From: Bordetella parapertussis
Lineage (GTDB): Bacteria; Pseudomonadota; Gammaproteobacteria; Burkholderiales; Burkholderiaceae_C
Direction: 5' to 3'
NCBI GenBank assembly: GCA_945870575.1
Contig: CAMBSK010000003.1
Span: 62,001-126,000, forward strand
DNA: 64,000 nucleotides
Part shown: positions 8,690 through 17,857 of the stretch, piece after piece
Numbering within the stretch: position 1 is the first letter of the stretch
Layout of the letters: each line of letters opens with the position of its first letter
Translations under genes and position numbers: made by a program
Notes under the pieces: model-generated
The model's database searches: none
Told to the model about the DNA's origin: nothing
Seen by the model: only the letters and a program-made list of their open reading frames with translations

Positions 8690-9678
8690 GTTTCACAGAT
8701 GTAACCGGGATTTCAGTCGGTCATTACACCGACGCCGCGGCATTGACCGGTTGCACCGTAGTGTTGACGCCTGATGGCGCAGTCGCCGGGGTCGATGTAC
8801 GCGGCTGCGCACCGGGTACGCGTGAGACCGACTGCCTGCGCCCGGGCAACCTGGTGCAGCAGGCGCACGCGGTGGTGTTAAGCGGCGGTTCGGCTTTCGG
8901 ACTGGACGCCTCTGGCGGCGTGATGCGCTGGCTGGAAGAACGCAAGCACGGTTTTTCAGTTGGCGGCGTGCATGTGCCCATCGTGACGTCTGCGGTCATT
9001 TTTGATCTGGCCACCGGTAACCCCCATATCAGGCCGTCCTCAGGCAACGGCTACCAGGCTTGCGAGGTAGCCTCGGCAAATCCCGTGCAGCACGGCAACC
9101 TAGGCGCGGGCACCGGTGCCACAGTGGGCAAGGTATTCGGATTCCCACACTGCATGCGCGGCGGCATAGGCAGCGCAGCATTGCGGGTTCATGGCGTGAC
9201 CGTGGGCGCACTGATAGTCTGCAATGCGCTTGGCGACGTGATAGCACCGGACAGCGGTCGCGTGATCGCAGGTGCCAGAAAAAATGCCGACAGCCGTGAA
9301 CTGGTCAACATCCACCAAGCGCATTTGCAAGGCATGTCAAGTGCAGTGCTGACCGCTGGTCAACACACCACCATAGGCGTGATCGCCACAGATGCCAGGC
9401 TGAGCCCGCTGCAAACCACCCGGCTGGCGCAAATCGGTCACGACGGCCTCGCCAGAACCATTCGCCCGGTACACACACCGTTTGACGGCGACACTCTGTT
9501 TGCGCTGAGCACAGGCAAAACGGATCTAGCGCTTGATACTATGTTGATGCACTCGCTGGTCACCGAAGTAGTGTCGCAAGCCGTGTTGTGCGCAGTGCGC
9601 GCGGCGGTCTCCGTCACATCGAACGGTCAATGGATTCCTTGCGCCGCTGAACTTGGCACTCTTCACTCTTCTCTTTGA
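8671..9678 (+). CDS. P1 family (DmpA/NylC-type) N-terminal-nucleophile peptidase
   Basis: A 335-residue member of the P1 family, which includes DmpA L-aminopeptidase/D-esterase, beta-aminopeptidases and the nylon-oligomer hydrolase NylC. These enzymes self-cleave and use the newly exposed residue as nucleophile. Seen: TGISVGHYTD, VLSGGSAFGLDASGGVMRWLEE, GTGATVGK, CNALGD, and GQHTTIGVIATDA. The last matches the NylC-type cleavage site, making Thr233 (first of the TT pair) the predicted nucleophile. It precedes an N-acyl-amino-acid amidohydrolase and a Liv-type ABC transporter, suggesting uptake and hydrolysis of amides or unusual peptides. No clear ribosome binding site precedes the ATG. Confidence 0.88.
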   Translation: MHDKPLSFTDVTGISVGHYTDAAALTGCTVVLTPDGAVAGVDVRGCAPGTRETDCLRPGNLVQQAHAVVLSGGSAFGLDASGGVMRWLEERKHGFSVGGVHVPIVTSAVIFDLATGNPHIRPSSGNGYQACEVASANPVQHGNLGAGTGATVGKVFGFPHCMRGGIGSAALRVHGVTVGALIVCNALGDVIAPDSGRVIAGARKNADSRELVNIHQAHLQGMSSAVLTAGQHTTIGVIATDARLSPLQTTRLAQIGHDGLARTIRPVHTPFDGDTLFALSTGKTDLALDTMLMHSLVTEVVSQAVLCAVRAAVSVTSNGQWIPCAAELGTLHSSL

Positions 9679-9741
9679 ATGCCGGATTCACACACGCATT
9701 TCAGTCGCAAATTTTTTACTTTTCCTGAGCAAACCTTACCC

Positions 9742-11439
9742 ATGAACCCCGACTCACAAGCAGACCTTCTCATTCGCCAGGCCTTGGTATTTGACGGCAA
9801 CGGCACAGCACCGCTGGTGCAAGACGTCGCCATCAGCGATGGCCGCATTCTGGCCATAGGCCTAGGCTTGAGCCACCGCGCAGACCAGGTGATTGAGGCG
9901 CAAGGTCTGGCCTTGATGCCGGGAATCATTGATGCCCACACTCACTTTGACGCACAAATCACCTGGGACGCTTATGTGCGCCCCTCGCCTGCTCAAGGTG
10001 TGACCACTGCCATCATCGGCAACTGCGGTTTCACCATCGCGCCTTGCCGGCCGCAAGACCGCGAACTGACCATGCGCAACCTCACGCAAGTCGAAGGCAT
10101 GTCGCTGGATGTGCTGGAGCAAGGCATAGACTGGGATTTCGAAACCTTTCCCGAGTACCTGGCCATGTTGAAGCGCAAGCGTTGCGCCATCAACATCGCC
10201 GCTTACATCGGCCACTCGTCCGTGCGCACCTGGGTGATGGGCGAGCAATCCAATAAACGCGCGGCCACGCCACAGGAAATTGAAGCCATGTCAGCGTTGG
10301 TGCGCGAAGCCATGAGCGCCGGTGCGGTCGGGTTTGCCAGCAGCACGAGTCCGGCGCACAACGGCGAAGGCGGCCTGCCCATGCCGTCACGCCTGGCCAG
10401 CGACGAGGAAATGATGCAACTCACCCTGGCCATGAGCCACCAGGGCAAAGGCGTTTACATGGTGACCAAGGGCGGCCAGATGACTATGACGTTTTTGCGC
10501 TCGCTGTCAGAGGCCAGCGGCAGGCCGGTGATGGTCGCCGCTTTGCTGCACAACGGCACCAATCCGCAAGCCGTGTTCAATGATTTCAAAGCCATCGCCG
10601 AGGCCAACGAACAAGGCGTGCCGCTGATAGGCCAGGTGTCGTGCTGTCCTTTGACCATGGACTTCACGTTTGCATCGGCCTACCCGGTCGAGGGAATGGT
10701 CAGCTGGAAACCCGCCATGGGCTTGTCGCACGATGCCTTGAAAACCTGTCTGACGGATAAGTCATTCAGACAAGGCGTGAAAAACGAACTGGCCCTGGCC
10801 ACCACGTTTCGTTTGTTCAACAACGAATGGGACAAAGTGCATGTGGTTCAAACCGCAGCGCAGGAGCACCAGAAGTACGAACAACACAGTGTGGCCGAAC
10901 TGGCGCAACAACTCAGCGTTGACCCTTTGGACTTTGTGCTGGATCTGGCACTGGCCGAAGACTTGCAAACCGTTTTTACCGCGCAATTGCTCAATAGCGA
11001 CACACAAGCGGTGGCGCAATTGCTGAACGATCCGCACAGTCTGGTGACGCTCAGCGACGCTGGCGCGCATCTGACATTTTTCAACGATGCCGGATTCGGT
11101 CTTCATTTACTGGGCCACTGGGCGCGTGACGTCGGTGCCATGTCCATGACACAAGCGGTGCACAAACTGACGGCGCAACCCGCGCGCATTTTGGGATTAA
11201 AGGAACGCGGGCTGATACGTACGGGCTATGCCGCAGACTTATTGTTGTTTGATCCGAAAACCGTGGGTCGCGGCCCTAAGCATCGGGTGTTCGATCTGCC
11301 CGGCGGGGCCGCGCGTTTGAATACGCATGCGGTCGGCGTACACGGCGTCTGGGTCAACGGCAAACTGGTGGCTGACGCTGGCGGCTTGAAAGAACAGTCA
11401 GTGCTGGCCGGGGAATTGTTGACCGAATTCAGTGCTTAA
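9742..11439 (+). CDS. Amidohydrolase, D-aminoacylase/N-acyl-D-amino-acid deacylase-like
   Basis: A 565-residue metal-dependent amidohydrolase. Seen: DLLIRQALVFDGNG at the N-terminus, the metal motif IDAHTHFDAQITWD (HxH), GVTTAIIGNCGFTIAPC, and SDAGAHLTFFND, where the late catalytic Asp lies. The GNCG and D-AHL features are typical of the D-aminoacylase group, although several related amidases share them. The ATG at 9742 starts the conserved region; an in-frame ATG at 9679 immediately after the peptidase stop would add 21 residues without homology features. Likely co-transcribed with the P1 peptidase. Confidence 0.85.
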   Translation: MNPDSQADLLIRQALVFDGNGTAPLVQDVAISDGRILAIGLGLSHRADQVIEAQGLALMPGIIDAHTHFDAQITWDAYVRPSPAQGVTTAIIGNCGFTIAPCRPQDRELTMRNLTQVEGMSLDVLEQGIDWDFETFPEYLAMLKRKRCAINIAAYIGHSSVRTWVMGEQSNKRAATPQEIEAMSALVREAMSAGAVGFASSTSPAHNGEGGLPMPSRLASDEEMMQLTLAMSHQGKGVYMVTKGGQMTMTFLRSLSEASGRPVMVAALLHNGTNPQAVFNDFKAIAEANEQGVPLIGQVSCCPLTMDFTFASAYPVEGMVSWKPAMGLSHDALKTCLTDKSFRQGVKNELALATTFRLFNNEWDKVHVVQTAAQEHQKYEQHSVAELAQQLSVDPLDFVLDLALAEDLQTVFTAQLLNSDTQAVAQLLNDPHSLVTLSDAGAHLTFFNDAGFGLHLLGHWARDVGAMSMTQAVHKLTAQPARILGLKERGLIRTGYAADLLLFDPKTVGRGPKHRVFDLPGGAARLNTHAVGVHGVWVNGKLVADAGGLKEQSVLAGELLTEFSA

Positions 11440-11499
11440 ATGCCCGTTTTCGACTTTTCAATTAGACAACCATGGATCAAAGCTGCGCCTAAACCCCTA

Positions 11500-11513
11500 A
11501 GCAAACGTTTGCT
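11500..11513. promoter_or_regulatory. Perfect 14-bp palindrome, LacI-family-like operator
   Basis: AGCAAACGTTTGCT is a perfect inverted repeat with the central AACGTT typical of LacI/GalR-family operators. A TTGACA hexamer follows at 11517-11522, and the first ABC transporter gene starts at 11571. Inferred role: repression of the transporter promoter. No LacI-family gene is in the window, so the regulator would act from elsewhere. Confidence 0.5.
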
Positions 11514-11570
11514 GATTTGACATAGACTTAAATGAACGCAAGCGAACCGCCCGCATCACAGGAGACATAC

Positions 11571-12830
11571 ATGCAAGACAACACTCAGGCCCAGCGTCGC
11601 CAACTGCTCAAATTAGGTGCCTCCGCCGTCACCACTGTAGCCTTGAGCGCGCCTTTCATCTCGCGCGCCCAGAATAAAACCATTCGTATCGGCATGCCCA
11701 CCATTTTGTCGGGCCGGGTTGCCATGCTGGGCCTTTCCTCTTCTAACGCAGCCACGCTGGAGGTCGAGAAATTCAACGCAGCCGGTGGCCTCAACGGCCG
11801 CAAGATAGAACTGGTGATTCGCGATTCCAAGGGTCAACCGCAAGAAGCCGCACGCGTTGCCCGCGAACTCGTGACGTCTGAAGACTGCGAAATCATTCTT
11901 GATGCCGAGGCCTCCTCTGGCGGTTTTGCTGTGCACGAAGTGGCGCGCGACCTGGGCGTGCTGGTCATGCACACCTGCTCGGAAACCTCATCGCTGTCGG
12001 CCGACCCCAAAATCCGTACTCCTCTGGGTTTTCGCTGCGCCCGCCAAGGCGTGCATGACGCCATCGTCGGCGGCGCTTACGCCGCGCAAGTGGCCAAGGA
12101 AAAAAACCTGAAACGCTGGATGACCGTGTCGCCCGACTACGCCTACGGGCGCGACACCACCGCCGAATTCATGGAGTATCTAAAGCTGTTCAATCCATCG
12201 ATTGAAATCGTTGGCGACGTCTGGCCCAAGCTGTTCCAAGCCGATTACACCGAAGCCATCACGCGTTTGCTGCAAGGCAAACCGCAAGCCATTTATTCGG
12301 CGCTGTGGGGCGGCGATCTGACCTCATTCATTGACCAGGCCGGTATTTACGGTTTGTTCAACGAGCGCGAGTTCTTCGCCGTCAACATGGCCGACTACGC
12401 GGTGCTGACTGCGGTGAAAAACGTTCCGCGCGGCCTGCACTCAGGTAACCGCTATTTGAAAAGCTTTCCCAACACACCGGCCAACACCAACTGGTCTAAC
12501 GCCTACCAGGCCCGCTTCAAAGACCTGCCGCTGAATTGGGCTTGGCAAAACGCCGCAGCGGTTCAGTTTCTGACCAGCGCCATGAAAAAAACCAACAGTG
12601 CAGACGGCAAAAAAATGGCCGCAGCCTTGCGCGGCATGAGCATAGATTCACCATTTGGCTCTAACGGCAAACTTACCATGCGCGCCGAGGACAACACCTT
12701 GGTCGACTACGCAGTGGGCTGGGGATCTCTCGAGCCCAAAGAACCTTTCATGTCCAAACCCAGCCCAGGTAACTGGAAACAGATTACAGAGTTGGAAGTG
12801 CAGTGGAAAAAGCGCAAGTCCTACACCTGA
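11571..12830 (+). CDS. ABC transporter substrate-binding protein (Liv/amide type)
   Basis: A 419-residue periplasmic binding protein of the Leu/Ile/Val-amide (Peripla_BP_6) group. The N-terminus has a twin-arginine-like signal, QRRQLLKLGASAVTTVAL, ending near SRAQ, so Tat export is likely. Mature features: IRIGMPTILSGRVAMLG, AGGLNGRKIELVIRDSKG, DYAYGRDT and a Trp-rich ligand region. The ATG at 11571 follows AGGAGA at ideal spacing; an upstream in-frame ATG at 11532 lacks one. First gene of a five-gene transporter operon. The ligand may be the amide or peptide product handled by the two hydrolases upstream. Confidence 0.9.
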   Translation: MQDNTQAQRRQLLKLGASAVTTVALSAPFISRAQNKTIRIGMPTILSGRVAMLGLSSSNAATLEVEKFNAAGGLNGRKIELVIRDSKGQPQEAARVARELVTSEDCEIILDAEASSGGFAVHEVARDLGVLVMHTCSETSSLSADPKIRTPLGFRCARQGVHDAIVGGAYAAQVAKEKNLKRWMTVSPDYAYGRDTTAEFMEYLKLFNPSIEIVGDVWPKLFQADYTEAITRLLQGKPQAIYSALWGGDLTSFIDQAGIYGLFNEREFFAVNMADYAVLTAVKNVPRGLHSGNRYLKSFPNTPANTNWSNAYQARFKDLPLNWAWQNAAAVQFLTSAMKKTNSADGKKMAAALRGMSIDSPFGSNGKLTMRAEDNTLVDYAVGWGSLEPKEPFMSKPSPGNWKQITELEVQWKKRKSYT

Positions 12831-12848
12831 AACCTCTGACTGCATCTG

Positions 12849-13751
12849 ATGGATCTCAATGCCTTGTTTGAATGCCTGGGCTCGATGTCATGCATCGTGA
12901 CCCAGACCAGCACCGGTTTGATTGTCGGTGCACTGCTGTTCTTGGTGGCCGCCGGTTTGACACTGATCTTCGGCGTGCTCGGCGTCATCAATTTCGCCCA
13001 CGGCTCGTTTTATATGCTCGGCGCTTATGTGGCGTTATCTGCCTACCGTATCACTGACAACTATGCGCTGGCGGCGGTAGCGGCGGGTTTAGGCGTCGGC
13101 CTGTTTGCACTGGTGTTTGAACGTTTCTTCATGCGCCGGGTTTACAAATCAGACGTGCTGCTGCAATTGCTGGTGTGTTACGCCTTCATTCTGATATTGG
13201 ACGATGTGGTGAAAATCGTCTGGGGCGCCGAGTTCCAGTCCATGGGTATGCCCAAAGCATTCCAGCAAGCACCCTTGTTCATAGGCGGCGGCGTGGTGCC
13301 GGTTTTCTATGTGTATTTGATGGCAGCTGCCGGGCTGATCGCCGGTTTGCTGTGGTTCATCCTGACCCGCACACGCGCTGGCAAAATCATTCGCGCCGCT
13401 GCACAAAACCCTGGCATGACCTCTGCGCTTGGTTTGAATACCCGATTGATTTACGCCTCAGTGTTTGCCTTCGGTGGTCTGTTGGCCGGGCTGGCAGGCG
13501 GCCTGGCCGCACCGGTGCGCTCCATGTCACCCGGCATGGGTTTCTCCATACTCATTGAATCTTTCATCGTCACCGTCATAGGCGGCATGGGTTCGGTCAG
13601 CGGTGCCTTGCTGGGCGCCTTGCTGATCGGCTTGATCCGCTCTTTCGGCTCCATAGGCTTTCCGCTGTTTGTCGAAGGCATCATGTTTCTGGCCATGGGC
13701 TTGATTCTGGTCTACAAACCCAGCGGACTCATGGGCAAGGGCCAGTCATGA
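12849..13751 (+). CDS. Branched-chain amino acid-type ABC permease (LivH family)
   Basis: A 300-residue inner-membrane permease with about eight hydrophobic segments. Seen: LTLIFGVLGVINFAHGSFYMLGAY, split here for length, the hallmark start of LivH, and the C-terminal cytoplasmic coupling region GMGSVSGALLGALLIGL. It pairs with the LivM-type gene, whose start overlaps its stop (ATGA). Together they form the channel for the Tat-exported binding protein encoded just upstream. Confidence 0.92.
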   Translation: MDLNALFECLGSMSCIVTQTSTGLIVGALLFLVAAGLTLIFGVLGVINFAHGSFYMLGAYVALSAYRITDNYALAAVAAGLGVGLFALVFERFFMRRVYKSDVLLQLLVCYAFILILDDVVKIVWGAEFQSMGMPKAFQQAPLFIGGGVVPVFYVYLMAAAGLIAGLLWFILTRTRAGKIIRAAAQNPGMTSALGLNTRLIYASVFAFGGLLAGLAGGLAAPVRSMSPGMGFSILIESFIVTVIGGMGSVSGALLGALLIGLIRSFGSIGFPLFVEGIMFLAMGLILVYKPSGLMGKGQS

Positions 13752-14722
13752 GCGGGCTTAAACGCTGGCAAAAAGACAGTGCCTGGGCGGCGCTGGCGCT
13801 GTTGCTGCTGCTGGCCTTGCCTTTGCTAGACCCTTCGCGGGTGGTTGTCGATTTCATCATCCGCTTGTGTGCCGTCGGACTGCTGGCCACCTCGCTCAAT
13901 ATGCTGGTCGGCTACGGCGGCATGGTGTCCTTCGGTCACGCCATGTTTTTCGGCAGTGGCGCCTACGCCTTTTCTCTGATGCTGCAAAAAGCCGCGGTAT
14001 CTGTGCCGGTGGCTTTATTGACGGCGGTGGTGTTTTGCGGGCTGCTGGCCGCGGTCATAGGCGCGATTTGCGTGCGTCTCAAAGGCATTTACTTTTCTTT
14101 TCTCACGTTGGCTTTTCAAATGCTGCTGCACAGCATCATCATCACCTGGACGGGTTTGACCGGCGGCGACCAGGGTCTGACCGGCGGCATCCCGCGCCCC
14201 GTGTTCATAGGCATTGATTTGAGCAAAACCCAGCATGTGTATATGTTCTCTTGTGTGTTGGCGGTGGTCTGTTTGCTGGTCATGCGCTTGCTGATGCAGT
14301 CGCCTTTCGGCTACACCTTGCGCATGTTGCGTGACAACGAAGACCGCGCTGCTTTTCTTGGTATCAACGCGTGGCGTGTGCGCTTGTATGCCTTCATCCT
14401 GGCCGGCATGTTTGCCGGAGTCGGTGGCGTCATCATGGCCTTGTTTGTATCCGGTGCCTTCCCTGATTTCAGCTACTGGACCATGTCCGGCGAAGCGGTG
14501 TTCATGATCATGATGGGCGGCATCCATGTTTTCACTGGGCCGGTGCTAGGCGCGGCGCTTCTGCAAATATTCAATGACACCATCACTCGAAACACCCAAT
14601 ACCACGGGCTTGCGCTCGGTCTGGTGATTCTGTTGTTCACGCTGGGTTTTCAGCGCGGTATCACCGATGTATTCAAAGGTTGGCGCAAGTGGCTGCCAGC
14701 AGCCAATAAAGGCGGCCACTGA
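13748..14722 (+). CDS. Branched-chain amino acid-type ABC permease (LivM family)
   Basis: A 324-residue polytopic permease. Seen: LLATSLNMLVGYGGMVSFGH, the LivM signature; KGIYFSFLTLAFQML; TGGDQGLTGG; and a coupling loop MMGGIHVFTGPVLGAALLQ. Overlaps livH by four bases and the next ATPase gene by one base (TGATG), so stoichiometric translation is likely. Confidence 0.92.
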   Translation: MSGLKRWQKDSAWAALALLLLLALPLLDPSRVVVDFIIRLCAVGLLATSLNMLVGYGGMVSFGHAMFFGSGAYAFSLMLQKAAVSVPVALLTAVVFCGLLAAVIGAICVRLKGIYFSFLTLAFQMLLHSIIITWTGLTGGDQGLTGGIPRPVFIGIDLSKTQHVYMFSCVLAVVCLLVMRLLMQSPFGYTLRMLRDNEDRAAFLGINAWRVRLYAFILAGMFAGVGGVIMALFVSGAFPDFSYWTMSGEAVFMIMMGGIHVFTGPVLGAALLQIFNDTITRNTQYHGLALGLVILLFTLGFQRGITDVFKGWRKWLPAANKGGH

Positions 14723-15477
14723 TGTTGTCCATAGACAAACTTTACAAATCCTTCGGCGGCGTCAGCGCTATCTCCGACGTGTCCATGGAATTTCCTGAGG
14801 GCTCGCTGAGCGCCGTCATCGGCCCCAACGGTGCTGGCAAAACCACGTTCTTCAACCTGATTTCCGGCGGCTTGCAACCCGACAGCGGAGAGATTCTGCT
14901 GGACGGTGAAAACATGGTCGGACTGTCGCGCAATGCCATTGTTCACAAAGGCATAGGCCGCGCGTTTCAAGTCGCCAAGCTGTTCAAAAGCCTGACCGTA
15001 GAGGAATCGCTGCGCGCTGCGCTGCAATCCGCGTTCGGCCACTCCGCTCAAATGCACGGCAGCTTTCCCTTGCCGGCCACACGCGACCGGGCGCACGAAG
15101 TCATGGAGCAACTGGGCTTGCAGAACAAAGCGGACACCGTCAGCGGCAAATTGTCCCACGGCGACCAAAAGCTGCTGGATATGGCACTGGCTTTGGTGAT
15201 GCAACCCAAAGTGCTGCTGCTGGACGAACCGGTGGCCGGCATGGGGCCGGACGAACGCAGCCAGATGATGGACACGGTACAGCAACTCTGGCGCAAAGGC
15301 GGGTTGACCATTGTGCTGATTGAACACGACATGGACATTGTTTTTCGGGTGGCGCAACAGATACATGTGCTGTCCTACGGCAAGCTGCTGGCCCAGGGCA
15401 ACGCTGAGGAAATCCGCGCCAATCCGCGCGTGATCGAAGCCTATTTGGGCCATGCACAGGAGAACGCCGGTGAGTGA
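14722..15477 (+). CDS. ABC transporter ATP-binding protein (LivG family)
   Basis: A 251-residue cytoplasmic ATPase. Seen: Walker A GPNGAGKTT near residue 34, the LivG-type LKSLTVEESL region (residues 93-98 are FKSLTV), a signature-region LSHGDQKLLDMALAL in place of the canonical LSGGQ, Walker B VLLLDEPVAGM and the switch His in IVLIEHDMD. LivG-type proteins often have the LS-x-G-D/E-Q variant, so activity is expected. Confidence 0.92.
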   Translation: MLSIDKLYKSFGGVSAISDVSMEFPEGSLSAVIGPNGAGKTTFFNLISGGLQPDSGEILLDGENMVGLSRNAIVHKGIGRAFQVAKLFKSLTVEESLRAALQSAFGHSAQMHGSFPLPATRDRAHEVMEQLGLQNKADTVSGKLSHGDQKLLDMALALVMQPKVLLLDEPVAGMGPDERSQMMDTVQQLWRKGGLTIVLIEHDMDIVFRVAQQIHVLSYGKLLAQGNAEEIRANPRVIEAYLGHAQENAGE

Positions 15478-16180
15478 TCTGCTGCAAGTGCAACAACTGG
15501 AAGTGCTGTACGACACCAGCCAGGTGTTGTTCGGCCTGAACCTCACACTGCGCCAGGGTGAAACGCTGGCCTTACTGGGGCGCAACGGAGCCGGCAAAAG
15601 CACAACCATGAAAGCCATTGCCGGTGCCATTCCTGCGCGCAGCGGTTCGGTGGTGTTTCAAGGCTTACCCATTCTTGGCAGGCAAGCCCATTTGATCGCG
15701 CGCGCCGGTCTGGCCTACGTGCCCGAGGACAGACAGATTTTTTCTGAGCTCAGTGTCGAGGACAACCTGGACATTGCCTCCAAACGCGGCCCCGGCGGCG
15801 AAAACGATTGGTCCATGGAGCGCGTTTACGATATGCTGCCTTTGCTCAAACCACTGCGACACCGCGCAGGTGGTCTGCTCTCGGGCGGGGAGCAGCAAAT
15901 GCTGACCGTCGGGCGCGCGCTGATGGGCAACCCGCGGCTGTTGCTGCTGGATGAACCCAGCGAAGGCCTGGCCCCCATCATGGTGCAAAAAATAGGCGAA
16001 CTGATTCAGGCCTTGAAGCAAACCGGCACCAGCATTGTGCTGGCCGAGCAAAACCTGCATTTTTGCCTGGGCCTGGCCGACCGCGCCGTGGTCATAGACA
16101 AAGGCCGCGATGTGTTCACCGGCAGCATCGCCGAGCTGAATGCAGACGCTCACATCAAGCAGCGTTATTTGTCGGTCTAA
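15470..16180 (+). CDS. ABC transporter ATP-binding protein (LivF family)
   Basis: A 236-residue ATPase, partner of the LivG-type protein. Seen: Walker A GRNGAGKST, the Q-loop region with YVPEDRQIFSELSVEDNL typical of LivF, signature LLSGGEQQMLTVGRAL, Walker B LLLLDEPSEGLAP and AEQN. The GTG at 15470 is chosen because AGGAG sits seven bases upstream and the protein then starts at SDLLQVQQLEV; an ATG at 15452 is in frame but falls on the ribosome binding site. Overlaps the preceding gene by eight bases. Ends the operon 16 bp from a convergent monooxygenase gene. Confidence 0.92.
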   Translation: MSDLLQVQQLEVLYDTSQVLFGLNLTLRQGETLALLGRNGAGKSTTMKAIAGAIPARSGSVVFQGLPILGRQAHLIARAGLAYVPEDRQIFSELSVEDNLDIASKRGPGGENDWSMERVYDMLPLLKPLRHRAGGLLSGGEQQMLTVGRALMGNPRLLLLDEPSEGLAPIMVQKIGELIQALKQTGTSIVLAEQNLHFCLGLADRAVVIDKGRDVFTGSIAELNADAHIKQRYLSV

Positions 16181-16196
16181 AACCTTGCACAGCGAA

Positions 16197-17816
16197 TCAA
16201 CTGTGCAAATGAAAGCCCCGGTACTTGCTGGCTGCGACTTCGTCGCAAATACCTCTGTAACGCGCAAACCCGCCGGCATACGGCATGAACACACGCGGCT
16301 TGCCCGGCACGTTAGCCCCCAAATACCAACTATGGTGCGCCTGCGGCAATAAGGTGGCATTGGCCGCATCATTCACCTGCTGTACCCAATCGTCGCTGGC
16401 TTGTTCATCTGCCTCAATCTGTGACATGCCGTTGTCGCGCATATAGGCGATACAGGCGGTGATCCAGTTGACATGTTGCTCGATTTGCGGCGGCAAATTA
16501 CACAGTACCGACGGACTGCCCGGACCGGTGATGGTGAATAAATTGGGGAACTTAGGGATTTGCAAACCCAGGTAAGTGCGCGGCCCCGCCGCCCAGGCGT
16601 CTTTCAATGGCAAGCCTTGGCGACCCGAAATATTCATGCGCAACAAACTGCCGGTCATGGCGTCAAAACCGGTGGCAAACACAATCACGTCCAGCTCGTA
16701 GTCAGCATTCGAGGTCATGATGCCTGCGGGCGTGATGCGTTCTATGGGATGGCTGCGTATATCGACCAGGCTGACGTTGTCGCGGTTAAAGGTCTCGAAA
16801 TAATGGCTGTCTATGGGCGGACGCTTGGCGGCGAACGGATGGTCTATGTCTGACAACAAAGCGGCTTTTTCCGGGTCTTGCACCACTTGCCTGATTTTGG
16901 TCTTGATGAATTCAGCGGCTGTGTCGTTGGCTTTTTTATCTTTCAGCAAATCGCCGAAGGTGGCCCGAAATTGCAACCCCCCCTTGGACCAGGCAGCTTC
17001 GTACACCGCTGTGCGTTCTTGGGCGCTGACCTCCAGCGCCGAGCGCGGGTCTATGCGAAAGCAATGTCCGTTGGTTGTTTCATTCATCAACTGACGTATG
17101 TCTTCGGCGTTCGTTTTGACGTAGTGCTTGAAGTCATCGGTAAGCGGCGCGTTTCTGGCTGGAATGCTGTAGTTGGCGGTGCGCTGAAACACAGTCAAAT
17201 GACCTGCTTGTTCTGCAATCACAGGTATGGCTTGAATGCCGGTGGAACCGGTTCCGACCACGCCGACGCGCTTGCCTTTGAAGTCAATGCCTTCCAAGGG
17301 CCAGGCGCTGGTGTGCACCCATTGGCCTTTGAAACTGTCCAAGCCAGCGATGGTCGGCACATTGGCGCTTGATAAACATCCGACAGCGGTGATCAAGTAG
17401 GTCGCGCTCCAACTCTGCCCGTCCGAGGTATGCACTCGCCACAAATTAGCTGCTTCTTCGTAGTCGGCTGAATTGACCCGGGTGTTGAACACCATGTCTT
17501 GGCGCAGCTTTAAAAAATCAGCCACATGGTCCATGTAGCGTTGAATTTCCGGCTGCTGCGGGTAGCGCTCAGACCATTCCCAGGATTGAACGAGTTCCGG
17601 GGAAAAATAAAACATGTACGAGTGACTCTCGGAGTCGCAGCGCGCACCGGGATAGCGGTTATGGTGCCAGGTACCGCCGACACTGCCTGCGGCTTCTATC
17701 ACTTTGACATGCATGCCCAGCTTATCGCGCAAGCTGTGCAATTGGTACATGCCGGACAAGCCGGCGCCGACGATGATGGCGTCCAGATGACGCGCGTTTG
17801 GCTGTGTGTCTGTCAT
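16197..17816 (-). CDS. Flavin-containing (Baeyer-Villiger type) monooxygenase
   Basis: A 539-residue FAD- and NADPH-dependent monooxygenase. Seen: the FAD Rossmann motif VGAGLSGMYQLHSLRD near residue 16, the type I Baeyer-Villiger fingerprint FKGQWVHTSAWP (FxGxxxHxxxWP), and the NADPH Rossmann motif GVVGTGSTGIQAIP. Known chemistry of the family is conversion of ketones to esters or lactones; the substrate here is unknown. Convergent with the ABC transporter operon; an epimerase-like gene lies upstream on the same strand, 42 bp away. Confidence 0.92.
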   Translation of the reverse strand: MTDTQPNARHLDAIIVGAGLSGMYQLHSLRDKLGMHVKVIEAAGSVGGTWHHNRYPGARCDSESHSYMFYFSPELVQSWEWSERYPQQPEIQRYMDHVADFLKLRQDMVFNTRVNSADYEEAANLWRVHTSDGQSWSATYLITAVGCLSSANVPTIAGLDSFKGQWVHTSAWPLEGIDFKGKRVGVVGTGSTGIQAIPVIAEQAGHLTVFQRTANYSIPARNAPLTDDFKHYVKTNAEDIRQLMNETTNGHCFRIDPRSALEVSAQERTAVYEAAWSKGGLQFRATFGDLLKDKKANDTAAEFIKTKIRQVVQDPEKAALLSDIDHPFAAKRPPIDSHYFETFNRDNVSLVDIRSHPIERITPAGIMTSNADYELDVIVFATGFDAMTGSLLRMNISGRQGLPLKDAWAAGPRTYLGLQIPKFPNLFTITGPGSPSVLCNLPPQIEQHVNWITACIAYMRDNGMSQIEADEQASDDWVQQVNDAANATLLPQAHHSWYLGANVPGKPRVFMPYAGGFARYRGICDEVAASKYRGFHLHS

Positions 17817-17857
17817 GCGCCTGATCCTATCCCATCAGAACGCCGCGCACGCCTTGT

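Noticed and set aside
14650..15630. 326-codon minus-strand ORF opposite the LivG-type gene
   Set aside because: Shadow of an ABC ATPase; no recognisable domain.
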